NCBI GenBank assembly: GCA_026418275.1
Contig: JAOABQ010000045.1
Location: forward strand, 124,001-188,000
Direction of reading: 5' to 3'
Origin: Clostridia bacterium
GTDB lineage: Bacteria > Bacillota > Clostridia > Acetivibrionales > DSM-2933
Length of the DNA stretch: 64,000 nucleotides
The translations under genes were made by a program, and so were the position numbers. Under the pieces are notes generated by a model that worked only from the letters and a program-made list of their open reading frames with translations, did not search any database and was not told the origin of the DNA. Within the stretch, counting starts at the first letter, position 1; the number at the start of each line of letters is the position of its first letter. This document shows, piece by piece, positions 15,666 through 24,072 of the stretch.

Positions 15666-16043
15666 ATGAAAAAATTTTTAATAAAGGTAAACGGAAATCA
15701 ATACGAAGTTGAGGTGGAAGAAGTAAAGGCAGCAGGGGCAGCGGCGCCAGCTGGTACACAAGCGGTTCAAGCTGCTCCAGTGGCAGCACCGAAGGCTGCG
15801 CCCAAAGCAGACGCATCGGTACCTGCAGGAGCAGGAACTGTCACAGCACCGATGCCCGGCACTATATTAAAAGTTAACGTAAATACTGGAGATACAGTTA
15901 AAAAGGGACAGGTATTATTAATTTTGGAAGCAATGAAAATGGAAAATGAAATCACAGCACCTCAAGACGGAAAAGTTGCTTCAGTAAATGTTGAAAAAGG
16001 CTCTGCCGTTAGTGTAGGAGATGTCCTGGTTTCCATTTCTTAA
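15666..16043 (+). CDS. Biotin carboxyl carrier protein (1.3S/gamma type)
   Basis: 125 residues: an N-terminal segment, a flexible Ala/Pro-rich linker (about 28-58) and a C-terminal biotinyl domain with the biotinylation motif EAMKMENE (target lysine is the one between the methionines). It would shuttle the carboxyl group between the carboxyltransferases encoded on each side. Spacing to the upstream gene is 27 bases, with TAGGAGGAAG before the ATG. Confidence 0.92.
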   Translation: MKKFLIKVNGNQYEVEVEEVKAAGAAAPAGTQAVQAAPVAAPKAAPKADASVPAGAGTVTAPMPGTILKVNVNTGDTVKKGQVLLILEAMKMENEITAPQDGKVASVNVEKGSAVSVGDVLVSIS

Positions 16044-16100
16044 TGAAGCTTTATATCAAACTAAATTAAAAGCAGATTTGGATGAAGGAGGCAAAGGGAC

Positions 16101-17636
16101 ATGGCTAAGGTTAGAATTACTGAAACGGTCCTAAGGGACGCACACCAGTCACTCATTGCTACAAGAATGAAAGCGGAGGATATGCTTCCAATCCTTGAAA
16201 AGTTGGATAAGGTAGGCTATCATTCCCTGGAAGCCTGGGGCGGGGCAACATTCGATGCCTGCTTAAGGTTTTTGAATGAAGACCCTTGGGAGAGATTGAG
16301 AAAGATAAGAAGTAAAGTTAAAAATACAAAGCTTCAGATGCTTTTAAGAGGGCAAAACCTTCTTGGATACAAGCATTATGCGGATGATGTGGTTTCTTAT
16401 TTCGTCCAAAAGGCTGTAGCCAATGGGATGGATATCATCAGAATTTTTGATGCGTTAAACGATGTGAGAAATATTGAAACAGCTATTAAGGCATGTAAAA
16501 AGGAAGGCGGGCATGCCCAAGGGACGGTTTGTTATACCATAAGTCCTGTACACAGCTTGCAGCTTTTTGTTAAGGATGCAAAACAACTCCAGGATATGGG
16601 TGCAGATTCCATATGTATCAAGGATATGGCGGGATTATTGGTGCCCTATGCTGCATATGAACTGGTCCGGGCACTTAAGGAGTATGTTTCCATCCCCATT
16701 CAAATTCATACCCACTATACCAGCGGGGTTGCTTCCATGACCTATATGAAAGCTATCGAGGCAGGGGCGGAAATCGTTGACTGTGCAATTTCTCCCATGT
16801 CCATGGGAACATCCCAGCCGCCAACAGAGCCGTTGGTTGCGACATTGAAGGATACGCCCTATGATACTGGTTTGGATTTGGGAATTTTAAGTGAAATTGC
16901 GGATTATTTCAGACCGCTGAAAGAAAAATATGTTGAAAGCGGGCTCCTGGATATCAAAATGATGGGGGTTGATGTAAATGCATTGATCTACCAGGTTCCG
17001 GGAGGCATGCTCTCAAACCTGGTTTCCCAATTGAAACAATCCAATGCGGTAGATAAGTATGAAGAGGTGTTAAAGGAAGTTCCGAGGGTAAGGGAAGACT
17101 TCGGTTACCCGCCTCTTGTAACACCTACCAGCCAGATTGTCGGTACACAGGCAGTACTTAATGTGGTAACCGGCGAACGGTATAAAATGGTTCCTAAGGA
17201 GTCAAAGAATTTGGTCAAAGGGGAGTATGGAAAAACGCCGGCCCCTATTCCGGAAGACATTTCAAAGCAGATCCTAAAGGAAGAGAAGCCGATAACCTGC
17301 AGGCCTGCCGATTTAATCGAACCCGAACTGGATAAAATCAGGAGGGAAATGAAACAGTACCTGGAACAGGATGAGGATGTATTGTCCTATGCACTATTCC
17401 CACAGGTGGCAGAAAAGTTCTTCCAGTACAGGCAGGAACAAAGGCAAAAAGCCGAAACAAAAGAGGAAAAATCCTCCGGAAATGATGAAATTATGGCGGT
17501 GATCTCGGCAGCGGTTGCTGCCATGGAGGCTGCACCCGGACACCAGTTGGTTATAAAATCGGTAAGTCAGGTAACTAAGGCTGCATCCAATTGGAAAACC
17601 ATTGGACGGATGGAACGCTTTAGAAATAAACTGTAA
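16101..17636 (+). CDS. Oxaloacetate decarboxylase alpha / transcarboxylase 5S / pyruvate carboxylase subunit B-like
   Basis: 511 residues with the TIM-barrel carboxyltransferase start LRDAHQSLIATRMKAEDM, zinc-ligand motif QIHTHYTSG, the carbamylatable-lysine region CIKDMAGLL, and the conserved carboxylase domain beyond residue 300. It lacks a fused biotinyl domain, so it depends on the separate carrier at 15666. It transfers carboxyl between oxaloacetate/pyruvate and biotin. In this trio the net reaction would be methylmalonyl-CoA or malonyl-CoA exchange with pyruvate/oxaloacetate, or oxaloacetate decarboxylation. GGAGG lies ahead of the ATG; a hairpin follows the stop. Confidence 0.88.
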   Translation: MAKVRITETVLRDAHQSLIATRMKAEDMLPILEKLDKVGYHSLEAWGGATFDACLRFLNEDPWERLRKIRSKVKNTKLQMLLRGQNLLGYKHYADDVVSYFVQKAVANGMDIIRIFDALNDVRNIETAIKACKKEGGHAQGTVCYTISPVHSLQLFVKDAKQLQDMGADSICIKDMAGLLVPYAAYELVRALKEYVSIPIQIHTHYTSGVASMTYMKAIEAGAEIVDCAISPMSMGTSQPPTEPLVATLKDTPYDTGLDLGILSEIADYFRPLKEKYVESGLLDIKMMGVDVNALIYQVPGGMLSNLVSQLKQSNAVDKYEEVLKEVPRVREDFGYPPLVTPTSQIVGTQAVLNVVTGERYKMVPKESKNLVKGEYGKTPAPIPEDISKQILKEEKPITCRPADLIEPELDKIRREMKQYLEQDEDVLSYALFPQVAEKFFQYRQEQRQKAETKEEKSSGNDEIMAVISAAVAAMEAAPGHQLVIKSVSQVTKAASNWKTIGRMERFRNKL

Positions 17637-17648
17637 AAAGGATGTTTA

Positions 17649-17679
17649 AAAAGAGTCGATCACTGTGGTCGGCTCTTTT
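17649..17679 (+). terminator. Rho-independent terminator of the carboxyltransferase operon
   Basis: AAAAGAGTCGATCA (17649-17662) pairs with TGGTCGGCTCTTTT (17666-17679) with two G-U pairs and a CTG loop; the T-run is the 3' arm. Confidence 0.8.
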
Positions 17680-17852
17680 CTAATAGTATTGCCAGGCTTT
17701 TGCTATATTTCGGTGTCAAAAACAAGATTAATTATGGTAAAATTAAATGAAAAGTATGCCTCTGAGCATTTCTATAAACACAGCGCATAAATACATATTT
17801 ATAATTTTATAAGATTCAAAAAGCAAACTGATTTGCAAGGGAGATATACCGT

Positions 17853-18815
17853 TTGGAGATAAAAGAAATAAGGCTAGGCAATATCATTATACCATGTAAT
17901 GTTCTTATGGCACCGCTTGCCGGATATACATGCTATCCTTTTAGAATGCTCTGCAGTGAACTGGGGGCAGGACTTTGCTATACAGAGATGGTAAGCTGCA
18001 ACGCGCTCAAATATAAGGATAAGGCAACGCAGAAACTGCTTTTTACAACACCGGATGAAAAGATAAAGGCTGCCCAATTATTGGGCTCTGATCCGAGAAT
18101 TATGGAGAAAGTGGCAAAAAGTGACTATTTTGCCGAATTTGATATATTAGATATCAATATGGGCTGCCCTGTACCCAATGTATTTAAAAATGGGGAAGGC
18201 AGTGCGCTGCTTGGTGATCTGAAAAAAGCATCCGCCATCATTAAAGGCTGTAAAAAGAGTGGAAAGGTACTTACCGTTAAATTCCGTGCGGGAATTAAAG
18301 AAGATGCAATGATTGCGGCAGAATTTGCAAAAATGTGTGAAGATTCGGGGGCCGATATGATTACTGTACACGGCAGAAGCCGGAATATGATGTATGACGG
18401 TACTCCTTATTTTGACCAGATAGAACAGGCAAAATCAGTGGTTAGAATACCTGTGATTGCAAATGGCGGCATTTTCTCAGCAGCTGATGCCGAAAAAATG
18501 ATGAACCTTACAGGCGCCGATGGGGTGATGATTGCAAGATACGCTCTTGAAAACCCGTTTATATTCAGCGAACTGACCAATAAAGAGATTAAAAAGAGCA
18601 AATATGCCATCCTGTCTGAGCAGATTGAGTTAACTTCACGATACTTTGACGAGACATTTACCATTTCTTATATCAAAAAACTGGCATCTTACTGCATGAA
18701 GAAGCAGAAAGGGACCAAACAGTATAAAATGGACCTATATAAATGTGGCAGCATTGAAGAGATGAAGCATATAATTAAAAAAATTTTCTATAAAGAGAGA
18801 GAGACAGACTCATGA
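17853..18815 (+). CDS. dus: tRNA-dihydrouridine synthase
   Basis: A 320-residue FMN-dependent Dus enzyme: MAPLAGYTCYPFR near the start, INMGCPVPNVFKNGEGSAL with the catalytic cysteine, VKFRAG, TVHGRSR and VIANGGIFS. It reduces uridine in tRNA D-loops. The TTG start at 17853 has AAGGGAG 8 bases upstream. The stop overlaps the next gene by ATGA, so this housekeeping enzyme is translationally linked to the leucine-rich-repeat protein. Confidence 0.9.
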   Translation: MEIKEIRLGNIIIPCNVLMAPLAGYTCYPFRMLCSELGAGLCYTEMVSCNALKYKDKATQKLLFTTPDEKIKAAQLLGSDPRIMEKVAKSDYFAEFDILDINMGCPVPNVFKNGEGSALLGDLKKASAIIKGCKKSGKVLTVKFRAGIKEDAMIAAEFAKMCEDSGADMITVHGRSRNMMYDGTPYFDQIEQAKSVVRIPVIANGGIFSAADAEKMMNLTGADGVMIARYALENPFIFSELTNKEIKKSKYAILSEQIELTSRYFDETFTISYIKKLASYCMKKQKGTKQYKMDLYKCGSIEEMKHIIKKIFYKERETDS

Positions 18816-21800
18816 CAGATGGATTTGTAATTAAAGATGGGATTTTAGAAGCCTATACACTTAGAGATACGTTTGTGAGGGTTCCGGATAATGTTGAAGT
18901 TATAGGCAAAGATGCCTTCAAGGGATGTGCCTCTATTGAAGAGGTGATTCTTCCCGAAACGGTAACAAGCATAATGGATCGTGCCTTTAAGGGATGCCGG
19001 AAAATGAAAACAATCAACTTCCCTTCAAAGCTTAACTACATAGGAGAACATGCCTTTCATCGCTGTCATTCTTTAAGGAGTATAGAATTACCTGATACAA
19101 TTAAAAGTCTAAGCCATAGTGTATTTTTATATTGTGACAGCCTTGAATATGCGTCTATACCAGGTGTGACTCATCTAGGCTGGCAGGTGTTCTTAAATGA
19201 TGTAAATTTAAAAAGGTTGGAAATTTCAAGGAATTTAGATATGTCATGCATCTGTGATGTCTTTACAGGCTGCATCAATATTTCTGAGATAAGAATATCA
19301 GATGGAACTGTTTGTAATATTGAAAGTTTGGTTGAGGTAATATCTTCACAATCAAAGGCACATCCTCTGGTTAAAGCAATTGCCGTCGATATTTTTAGAA
19401 TGATGGAGATTCGTGATGGTATTCTGTTGAAATTTCTTACAAACCTTAAGAATTTTGAGGTACCCAATAGAATAACAGCCATAGGAAAGAGTTGTTTTTT
19501 TGACAAAAAAGGTTTGGTTTCTGTAAAACTGCCTGAAACGTTAATTTATATCGGAAGCAAAGCATTTAGAAATTGTATTAACTTGGAGAGAATAGAATTC
19601 ACTAATGATAATGTAGATATAAGCCCTGATGCATTTAAAAACTGTACTACACTAAAATATATTACATTATCGGATGGAAGTAGGTATGAACTTAAAGGTT
19701 TACCGGATACATCGGATGAGCGTATACCGCAGATCGTACGAACCATTCATTCACAGATACTTAATAACTTTTTTATTAGCGGAACTATATTGATTAAGTA
19801 TAGAGGAAGTGAGGAAAGGGTGGTTGTGCCGGATGGCATCACTGTCATTGGTGAAAAAGCATTTGCTGGTAATGGAGTCGCTGGCAGAGTGATTTTACCG
19901 GATTCCATCAAAGAAATTCGTGAAGAAGCTTTTGCTGACTGTCTTCTTTTGCAGACAATCAATCTTCCGGAAGGACTGGAGTACCTTGGTGAATCGGCAT
20001 TTGAAAACTGCGTAAAGCTTATGCGGATAGCATTGCCCAAGTCACTTGCTTCGATAAAAAAATCATCCTTTAACCGCTGCAGAAAATTGAATGAGGTATT
20101 ATTTGGAAGCAATGTCGAAGATATAGGAGACTTTGCCTTCTATGCATGCAATTTACTGAAGAATGTGCAACTGCCGGAAAAACTATCAAGTATAGGTGAT
20201 ATGGCATTTTATAAGTGTTTTTCATTAAAGGAAATAACATTGCCAAAATCTTTATATAAGCTTGGCAATAATGTGTTTACAGCGTCAGGTATAAAGTCGG
20301 CAGCCATTAACTGTGATTTGAAGGAGTGTGGAACGGATATTTTCTCACAATGTGAAAAACTTAAAAAGCTGACTTTTGATGAAGGCGTTAGGAATATTGG
20401 AGACAAATTCGCATTTAGGTGTCCTTCCCTTCAATATGTTCATCTCCCTTCTTCCATTGAATATATTGGCAGGAATGCCTTTGAAGACAGCATTTATATT
20501 AAAGAGACGGTTACAACTGCGGTGGCCAATATATTTGTTAATGGAAGTGAACTTTCGGGAGATATTGTAATTCCTGATGGAATTACTGCCGTAGCAGGCG
20601 GTGCTTTTTATGGCAATACTAGGATTACCTCTGTAACATTTCCTAAATCGCTTACAAGAATTGGTTCAAGAGGTTTTTGCGGATGTACTTCGCTAAAAAG
20701 TACAACACTTCCTCCAGGTGTAACCGCATTGGAAGAAGGTGTTTTTGCATATTGTACGTCCCTGGAGCATGTCACTTCCCAAGGTAAAATTACACACATA
20801 TGGGACAATGCATTTTATGGTTGCAGCAGCATAGTAAAAGTTCCTTCATCAGAGGCTTTTCATATAGGTAAAAATGCATTTAGCGGCTGCATTAAGCTTG
20901 ATGATATCGAGATAAACTTGAAAGACATGCAAGCGGATGCTTTTAGAAATACAGCGTTTTTGGACAGCTTAAGAAAACGTTCACCACTTGTAATACTATC
21001 AGATACTGTTGTTGACGGTAAGTATTGTAAAGAAGATGTCATTATTCCGGAAGGTGTTGTAAATATTTCACCATATGCCTTTGCAGGAAATGACAGTATA
21101 ACCGGCATCATTCTACCCGAAAGTCTTGCTGCTATAGGAGAGGGGGCTTTTTTCGGCTGTAAAAATATCAAAGCGATAAGGCTTCCACCCCGGATTGAAT
21201 CTGTTGGCAGAAAAGCATTTGAAAAATGCGTGTCCCTTACGCATGTTACAGGGCATGCACAAGAGGTAGGAGAAGGAGCATTCTCCTACTGCATAAGCTT
21301 AAAAAATGTGGAGATCCAAGGAGTACGATCTTTTGGAAAAGAGGCATTTTGCGGTTGTGCTGCACTTGAAAGCTGTAAGTGCAAAGAACTTCAATATATA
21401 GGTGACAGTTGTTTTAACGGGTGCAGCAAACTTGGAGAGTATGATTTTTCAAATATAAAACAGATAGGATTGAGTGCGTTTTGTGGCTGTAATTCTCTTA
21501 AAAGCATTCTGCTAGACAGCGAAACTTATGTTGCTGCCCACGCTTTTGAGGACTGCGGCAGCCTGGAAAAAATAATTGTGTCGGATGAAGGGCTCGGGCA
21601 TGGAAGTTATGCTTTTTCCGGGTGTACTGCCCTTAAGGTAATCGGTATCGGTGAGAATAAATACAGTACAAAACAATATTCAGTTATTTTTGAAAAGCAT
21701 CTTCCGGACATCGTAAAGTCCATATATAGCAGCGCGATGAGCTGTTTTAATATTGATGAATATCTTTCACTTTCCGGATATACAAATAAAGGATACAGGG

Positions 21801-22849
21801 TATTTATTCCAGAAGGAATTGAAAGAATAGAATGTGAAGTTTTCAAGGATGCCATGAATCTTGAAGAAATTGTTATACCTGAAAGTGTGGAATATATTGG
21901 TGAGAGAGCTTTTCATAATACAATGTGGTTGGAAAAACAAAGAGCCCTTGCACCGATGGTTATTGTGAATAACATACTCATGGATGCATCTTTGTGCCAG
22001 GGGGATGTGGTCATCCCTAATCATGTTAAAATTGTTTCAGGCTGGGCTTTTGCAAACTGTTATGACCTCACGGGAGTTACCTTTACCTCCTCCCAAACAG
22101 TCACAGAAGAATATGCATTCAGAAACTGTATCAATTTAAAAAAGGTAACAACGGCTGACGGCAAAGAGTATAGACTAACAAGACTTTCAGATAGAAATGA
22201 TGAAATGCTGCCCCCAAGTGTTAAACAGATTTTTATGGATTGCTTCAACTGCTTTAAAACAGATGAAAATGATATTCTTGTGGAGTGTACGGGGAATATC
22301 GGCAATTTGGTTTTGGCAGATGGAATCACGGCTATAGGAGATAATGTATTTAAAGATAGTAATTTACTTACATATATAACTTTAACAAAGGACATTGCAA
22401 CCATCGGCAAAAGTGCCTTCCAACAGTGTAAATGGCTTGTTGCGGTTAAAAATGCAGTGAGTGTAAAGAGGATAGAAAAGCTTGCATTTTCCGGGTGTTC
22501 CTTATTGGAAAGCGTCGATATTTCAGATAAGCTTCAATATATAGGAATAAGAGCATTTGAGCATTGCACTTCACTAAAAAGTATTGTCATACCCAAGGGC
22601 ATCACTGAAATTCCGGAAAAGGCATTTTTTAGATGTAAAAGCTTGGAGAAGGTAATACTGCCCTCCACACTTAAAATAATTGGGCGAGAGGCATTTGCAT
22701 ATTGTTATGAACTAAAAGAAATCAATTTTCCGGAGGAACTTGAAATGATAGATGAGAGAGCCTTTGCAGGGTGTTCAAAACTTGATACAAGGAGCCTTCC
22801 CGAAGGTGTTTCGGTCAAAGCTGACAGCTTCAGCTTTGGCAGCCTATGA
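18812..22849 (+). CDS. Giant BspA-type leucine-rich repeat protein without export signal
   Basis: 1345 residues built almost entirely of BspA-like LRR_5 repeats of about 23 residues, with the consensus IGxxAFxxCxxLxxIxLPxxL. The arrays are broken by recurring non-LRR spacers that restart with a V/I-V-P-D-G-I-T-x-I-G segment (for example VVVPDGITVIGEKAF, VIPDGITAVAGGAF, VLADGITAIGDNVF). The start MTDGFVIKDGILEAY is not a signal peptide, and the C terminus (VSVKADSFSFGSL) has no anchor, so it should stay in the cytoplasm, unlike most BspA proteins. The start overlaps dus and the stop overlaps the aldo/keto reductase, both by ATGA. The role is unknown; LRR arrays bind proteins. Confidence 0.85.
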   Translation: MTDGFVIKDGILEAYTLRDTFVRVPDNVEVIGKDAFKGCASIEEVILPETVTSIMDRAFKGCRKMKTINFPSKLNYIGEHAFHRCHSLRSIELPDTIKSLSHSVFLYCDSLEYASIPGVTHLGWQVFLNDVNLKRLEISRNLDMSCICDVFTGCINISEIRISDGTVCNIESLVEVISSQSKAHPLVKAIAVDIFRMMEIRDGILLKFLTNLKNFEVPNRITAIGKSCFFDKKGLVSVKLPETLIYIGSKAFRNCINLERIEFTNDNVDISPDAFKNCTTLKYITLSDGSRYELKGLPDTSDERIPQIVRTIHSQILNNFFISGTILIKYRGSEERVVVPDGITVIGEKAFAGNGVAGRVILPDSIKEIREEAFADCLLLQTINLPEGLEYLGESAFENCVKLMRIALPKSLASIKKSSFNRCRKLNEVLFGSNVEDIGDFAFYACNLLKNVQLPEKLSSIGDMAFYKCFSLKEITLPKSLYKLGNNVFTASGIKSAAINCDLKECGTDIFSQCEKLKKLTFDEGVRNIGDKFAFRCPSLQYVHLPSSIEYIGRNAFEDSIYIKETVTTAVANIFVNGSELSGDIVIPDGITAVAGGAFYGNTRITSVTFPKSLTRIGSRGFCGCTSLKSTTLPPGVTALEEGVFAYCTSLEHVTSQGKITHIWDNAFYGCSSIVKVPSSEAFHIGKNAFSGCIKLDDIEINLKDMQADAFRNTAFLDSLRKRSPLVILSDTVVDGKYCKEDVIIPEGVVNISPYAFAGNDSITGIILPESLAAIGEGAFFGCKNIKAIRLPPRIESVGRKAFEKCVSLTHVTGHAQEVGEGAFSYCISLKNVEIQGVRSFGKEAFCGCAALESCKCKELQYIGDSCFNGCSKLGEYDFSNIKQIGLSAFCGCNSLKSILLDSETYVAAHAFEDCGSLEKIIVSDEGLGHGSYAFSGCTALKVIGIGENKYSTKQYSVIFEKHLPDIVKSIYSSAMSCFNIDEYLSLSGYTNKGYRVFIPEGIERIECEVFKDAMNLEEIVIPESVEYIGERAFHNTMWLEKQRALAPMVIVNNILMDASLCQGDVVIPNHVKIVSGWAFANCYDLTGVTFTSSQTVTEEYAFRNCINLKKVTTADGKEYRLTRLSDRNDEMLPPSVKQIFMDCFNCFKTDENDILVECTGNIGNLVLADGITAIGDNVFKDSNLLTYITLTKDIATIGKSAFQQCKWLVAVKNAVSVKRIEKLAFSGCSLLESVDISDKLQYIGIRAFEHCTSLKSIVIPKGITEIPEKAFFRCKSLEKVILPSTLKIIGREAFAYCYELKEINFPEELEMIDERAFAGCSKLDTRSLPEGVSVKADSFSFGSL

Positions 22850-23964
22850 AGTACAGAAATTTAGGCGTTACCGGACTTCGGGTATCAGAAATATCCTTTG
22901 GAACAATCCCAATACTGAGTGGAAATGTTCCTGTACTGCCCGATTATTTTAGTCCGGATGAAGAAACCGCCATAGGTATCATGGAGCATGCGTTTAAGCT
23001 TGGCTGTAATCTTTTTGATACGGCCATTGTACCCGAATATGGAGATGCAGAGATAAAACTGGGCAGATTTGCAGCTAAAATAGGAAGGGAAAAGATTATT
23101 ATATCGGATAAGTCGAGATTCTTTCATGGAGACCAGATGTATAATGCAGTACTTGAGTCGTGTGAAAATCTTGGTACTTATGCGGATATTTATTTTGTAC
23201 ACCAGGTAGATGAAGGGAATGAGGATATTACCTTTGGAAAATATGGTGCTGTCGATGCGTTAAATGAACTCAAAGCAGAAGGCAAGATCAAATTTACAGG
23301 TATTGCCTCCCATTACTATGACATCCTATTAAGGGGTGCGAAAGACAAGAGGATTGATGTACTTCAAGGGAGTGGAAATCTTCTTGAGAGGGGCATGCTT
23401 GACCGGATGGAAAGAGAGCCGTTGTTTAGACACAAAGGGTTCATACTCAATAAGGTTTATGCGGCAGGGATACTGCCATCCTTCTTTCCGGTTAAAACAC
23501 TTCTATCGGGTGTTCTTTCATATCCTATATCCAGTGCATTAATAGGCCTGGGAACAAATGAACAGGTAGATGAGGCAATGGGAATAGAACCTGGATCCAT
23601 GGCGTGCAGCGAAGCGGAGCGGAACGACCAGCCTCAAAATTATCATCGCCCGGCCTTTTCAGAGGTAATTGAGCTGCTCGAAAAGAGTTTTATGCCCATC
23701 CCATGTGACCGGTGTCAAAGGTGCAGATGTATCTATGGTACTGAAATTCATATCATTTTCAGGCAGTATAATTACTATTTTCTCGGCAAGGATTACTGGG
23801 CCCTTAGAAAACTTGATCTTGGCATCAATGAAAGTGCTGCATATTGCAAAAAATGTACAGATATGTCATGTATGAGTAAATGTCCACATGCAATCAATAT
23901 ACCTGAAACTGTGCAGAGGATAAAACAGTTGGTAGAAATCCATGTTAGAAACTCAATTATATAA
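22846..23964 (+). CDS. Aldo/keto reductase with C-terminal iron-sulfur motifs
   Basis: 372 residues. The first 260 form an aldo/keto reductase barrel starting MKYRNLGVTGLRVSEISFGT, with NLFDTAIVPEYGDAE (Asp and Tyr), IISDKSR (Lys) and YFVHQVDE (His) at the catalytic tetrad positions. The C-terminal part carries cysteine clusters CDRCQRCRC and CKKCTDMSCMSKCP, as in ferredoxin-tailed clostridial family members, so it may use iron-sulfur electron transfer. The substrate is unknown. It is coupled by ATGA overlap to the leucine-rich-repeat gene. Confidence 0.85.
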   Translation: MKYRNLGVTGLRVSEISFGTIPILSGNVPVLPDYFSPDEETAIGIMEHAFKLGCNLFDTAIVPEYGDAEIKLGRFAAKIGREKIIISDKSRFFHGDQMYNAVLESCENLGTYADIYFVHQVDEGNEDITFGKYGAVDALNELKAEGKIKFTGIASHYYDILLRGAKDKRIDVLQGSGNLLERGMLDRMEREPLFRHKGFILNKVYAAGILPSFFPVKTLLSGVLSYPISSALIGLGTNEQVDEAMGIEPGSMACSEAERNDQPQNYHRPAFSEVIELLEKSFMPIPCDRCQRCRCIYGTEIHIIFRQYNYYFLGKDYWALRKLDLGINESAAYCKKCTDMSCMSKCPHAINIPETVQRIKQLVEIHVRNSII

Positions 23965-24072
23965 TTATATCAAAAAAGCCCCCTCTTCAAAATCCTTTAA
24001 TCATATTGAATAAATTAAAAAGTATGATAAAATATTTAGAGTTATGAACAAATCTTATTCCGAGGTGTTTGA

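Noticed and set aside
15767..15955. A minus-strand Ala-rich frame inside the biotin carrier gene
   Set aside because: It mirrors the Ala/Pro linker codons of the carrier and has no ribosome site.
18812..22849. The repetitive LRR region as a CRISPR array or tandem DNA repeat
   Set aside because: The repeats exist at protein level with varied codons inside one long frame; there are no identical DNA repeats with unique spacers.
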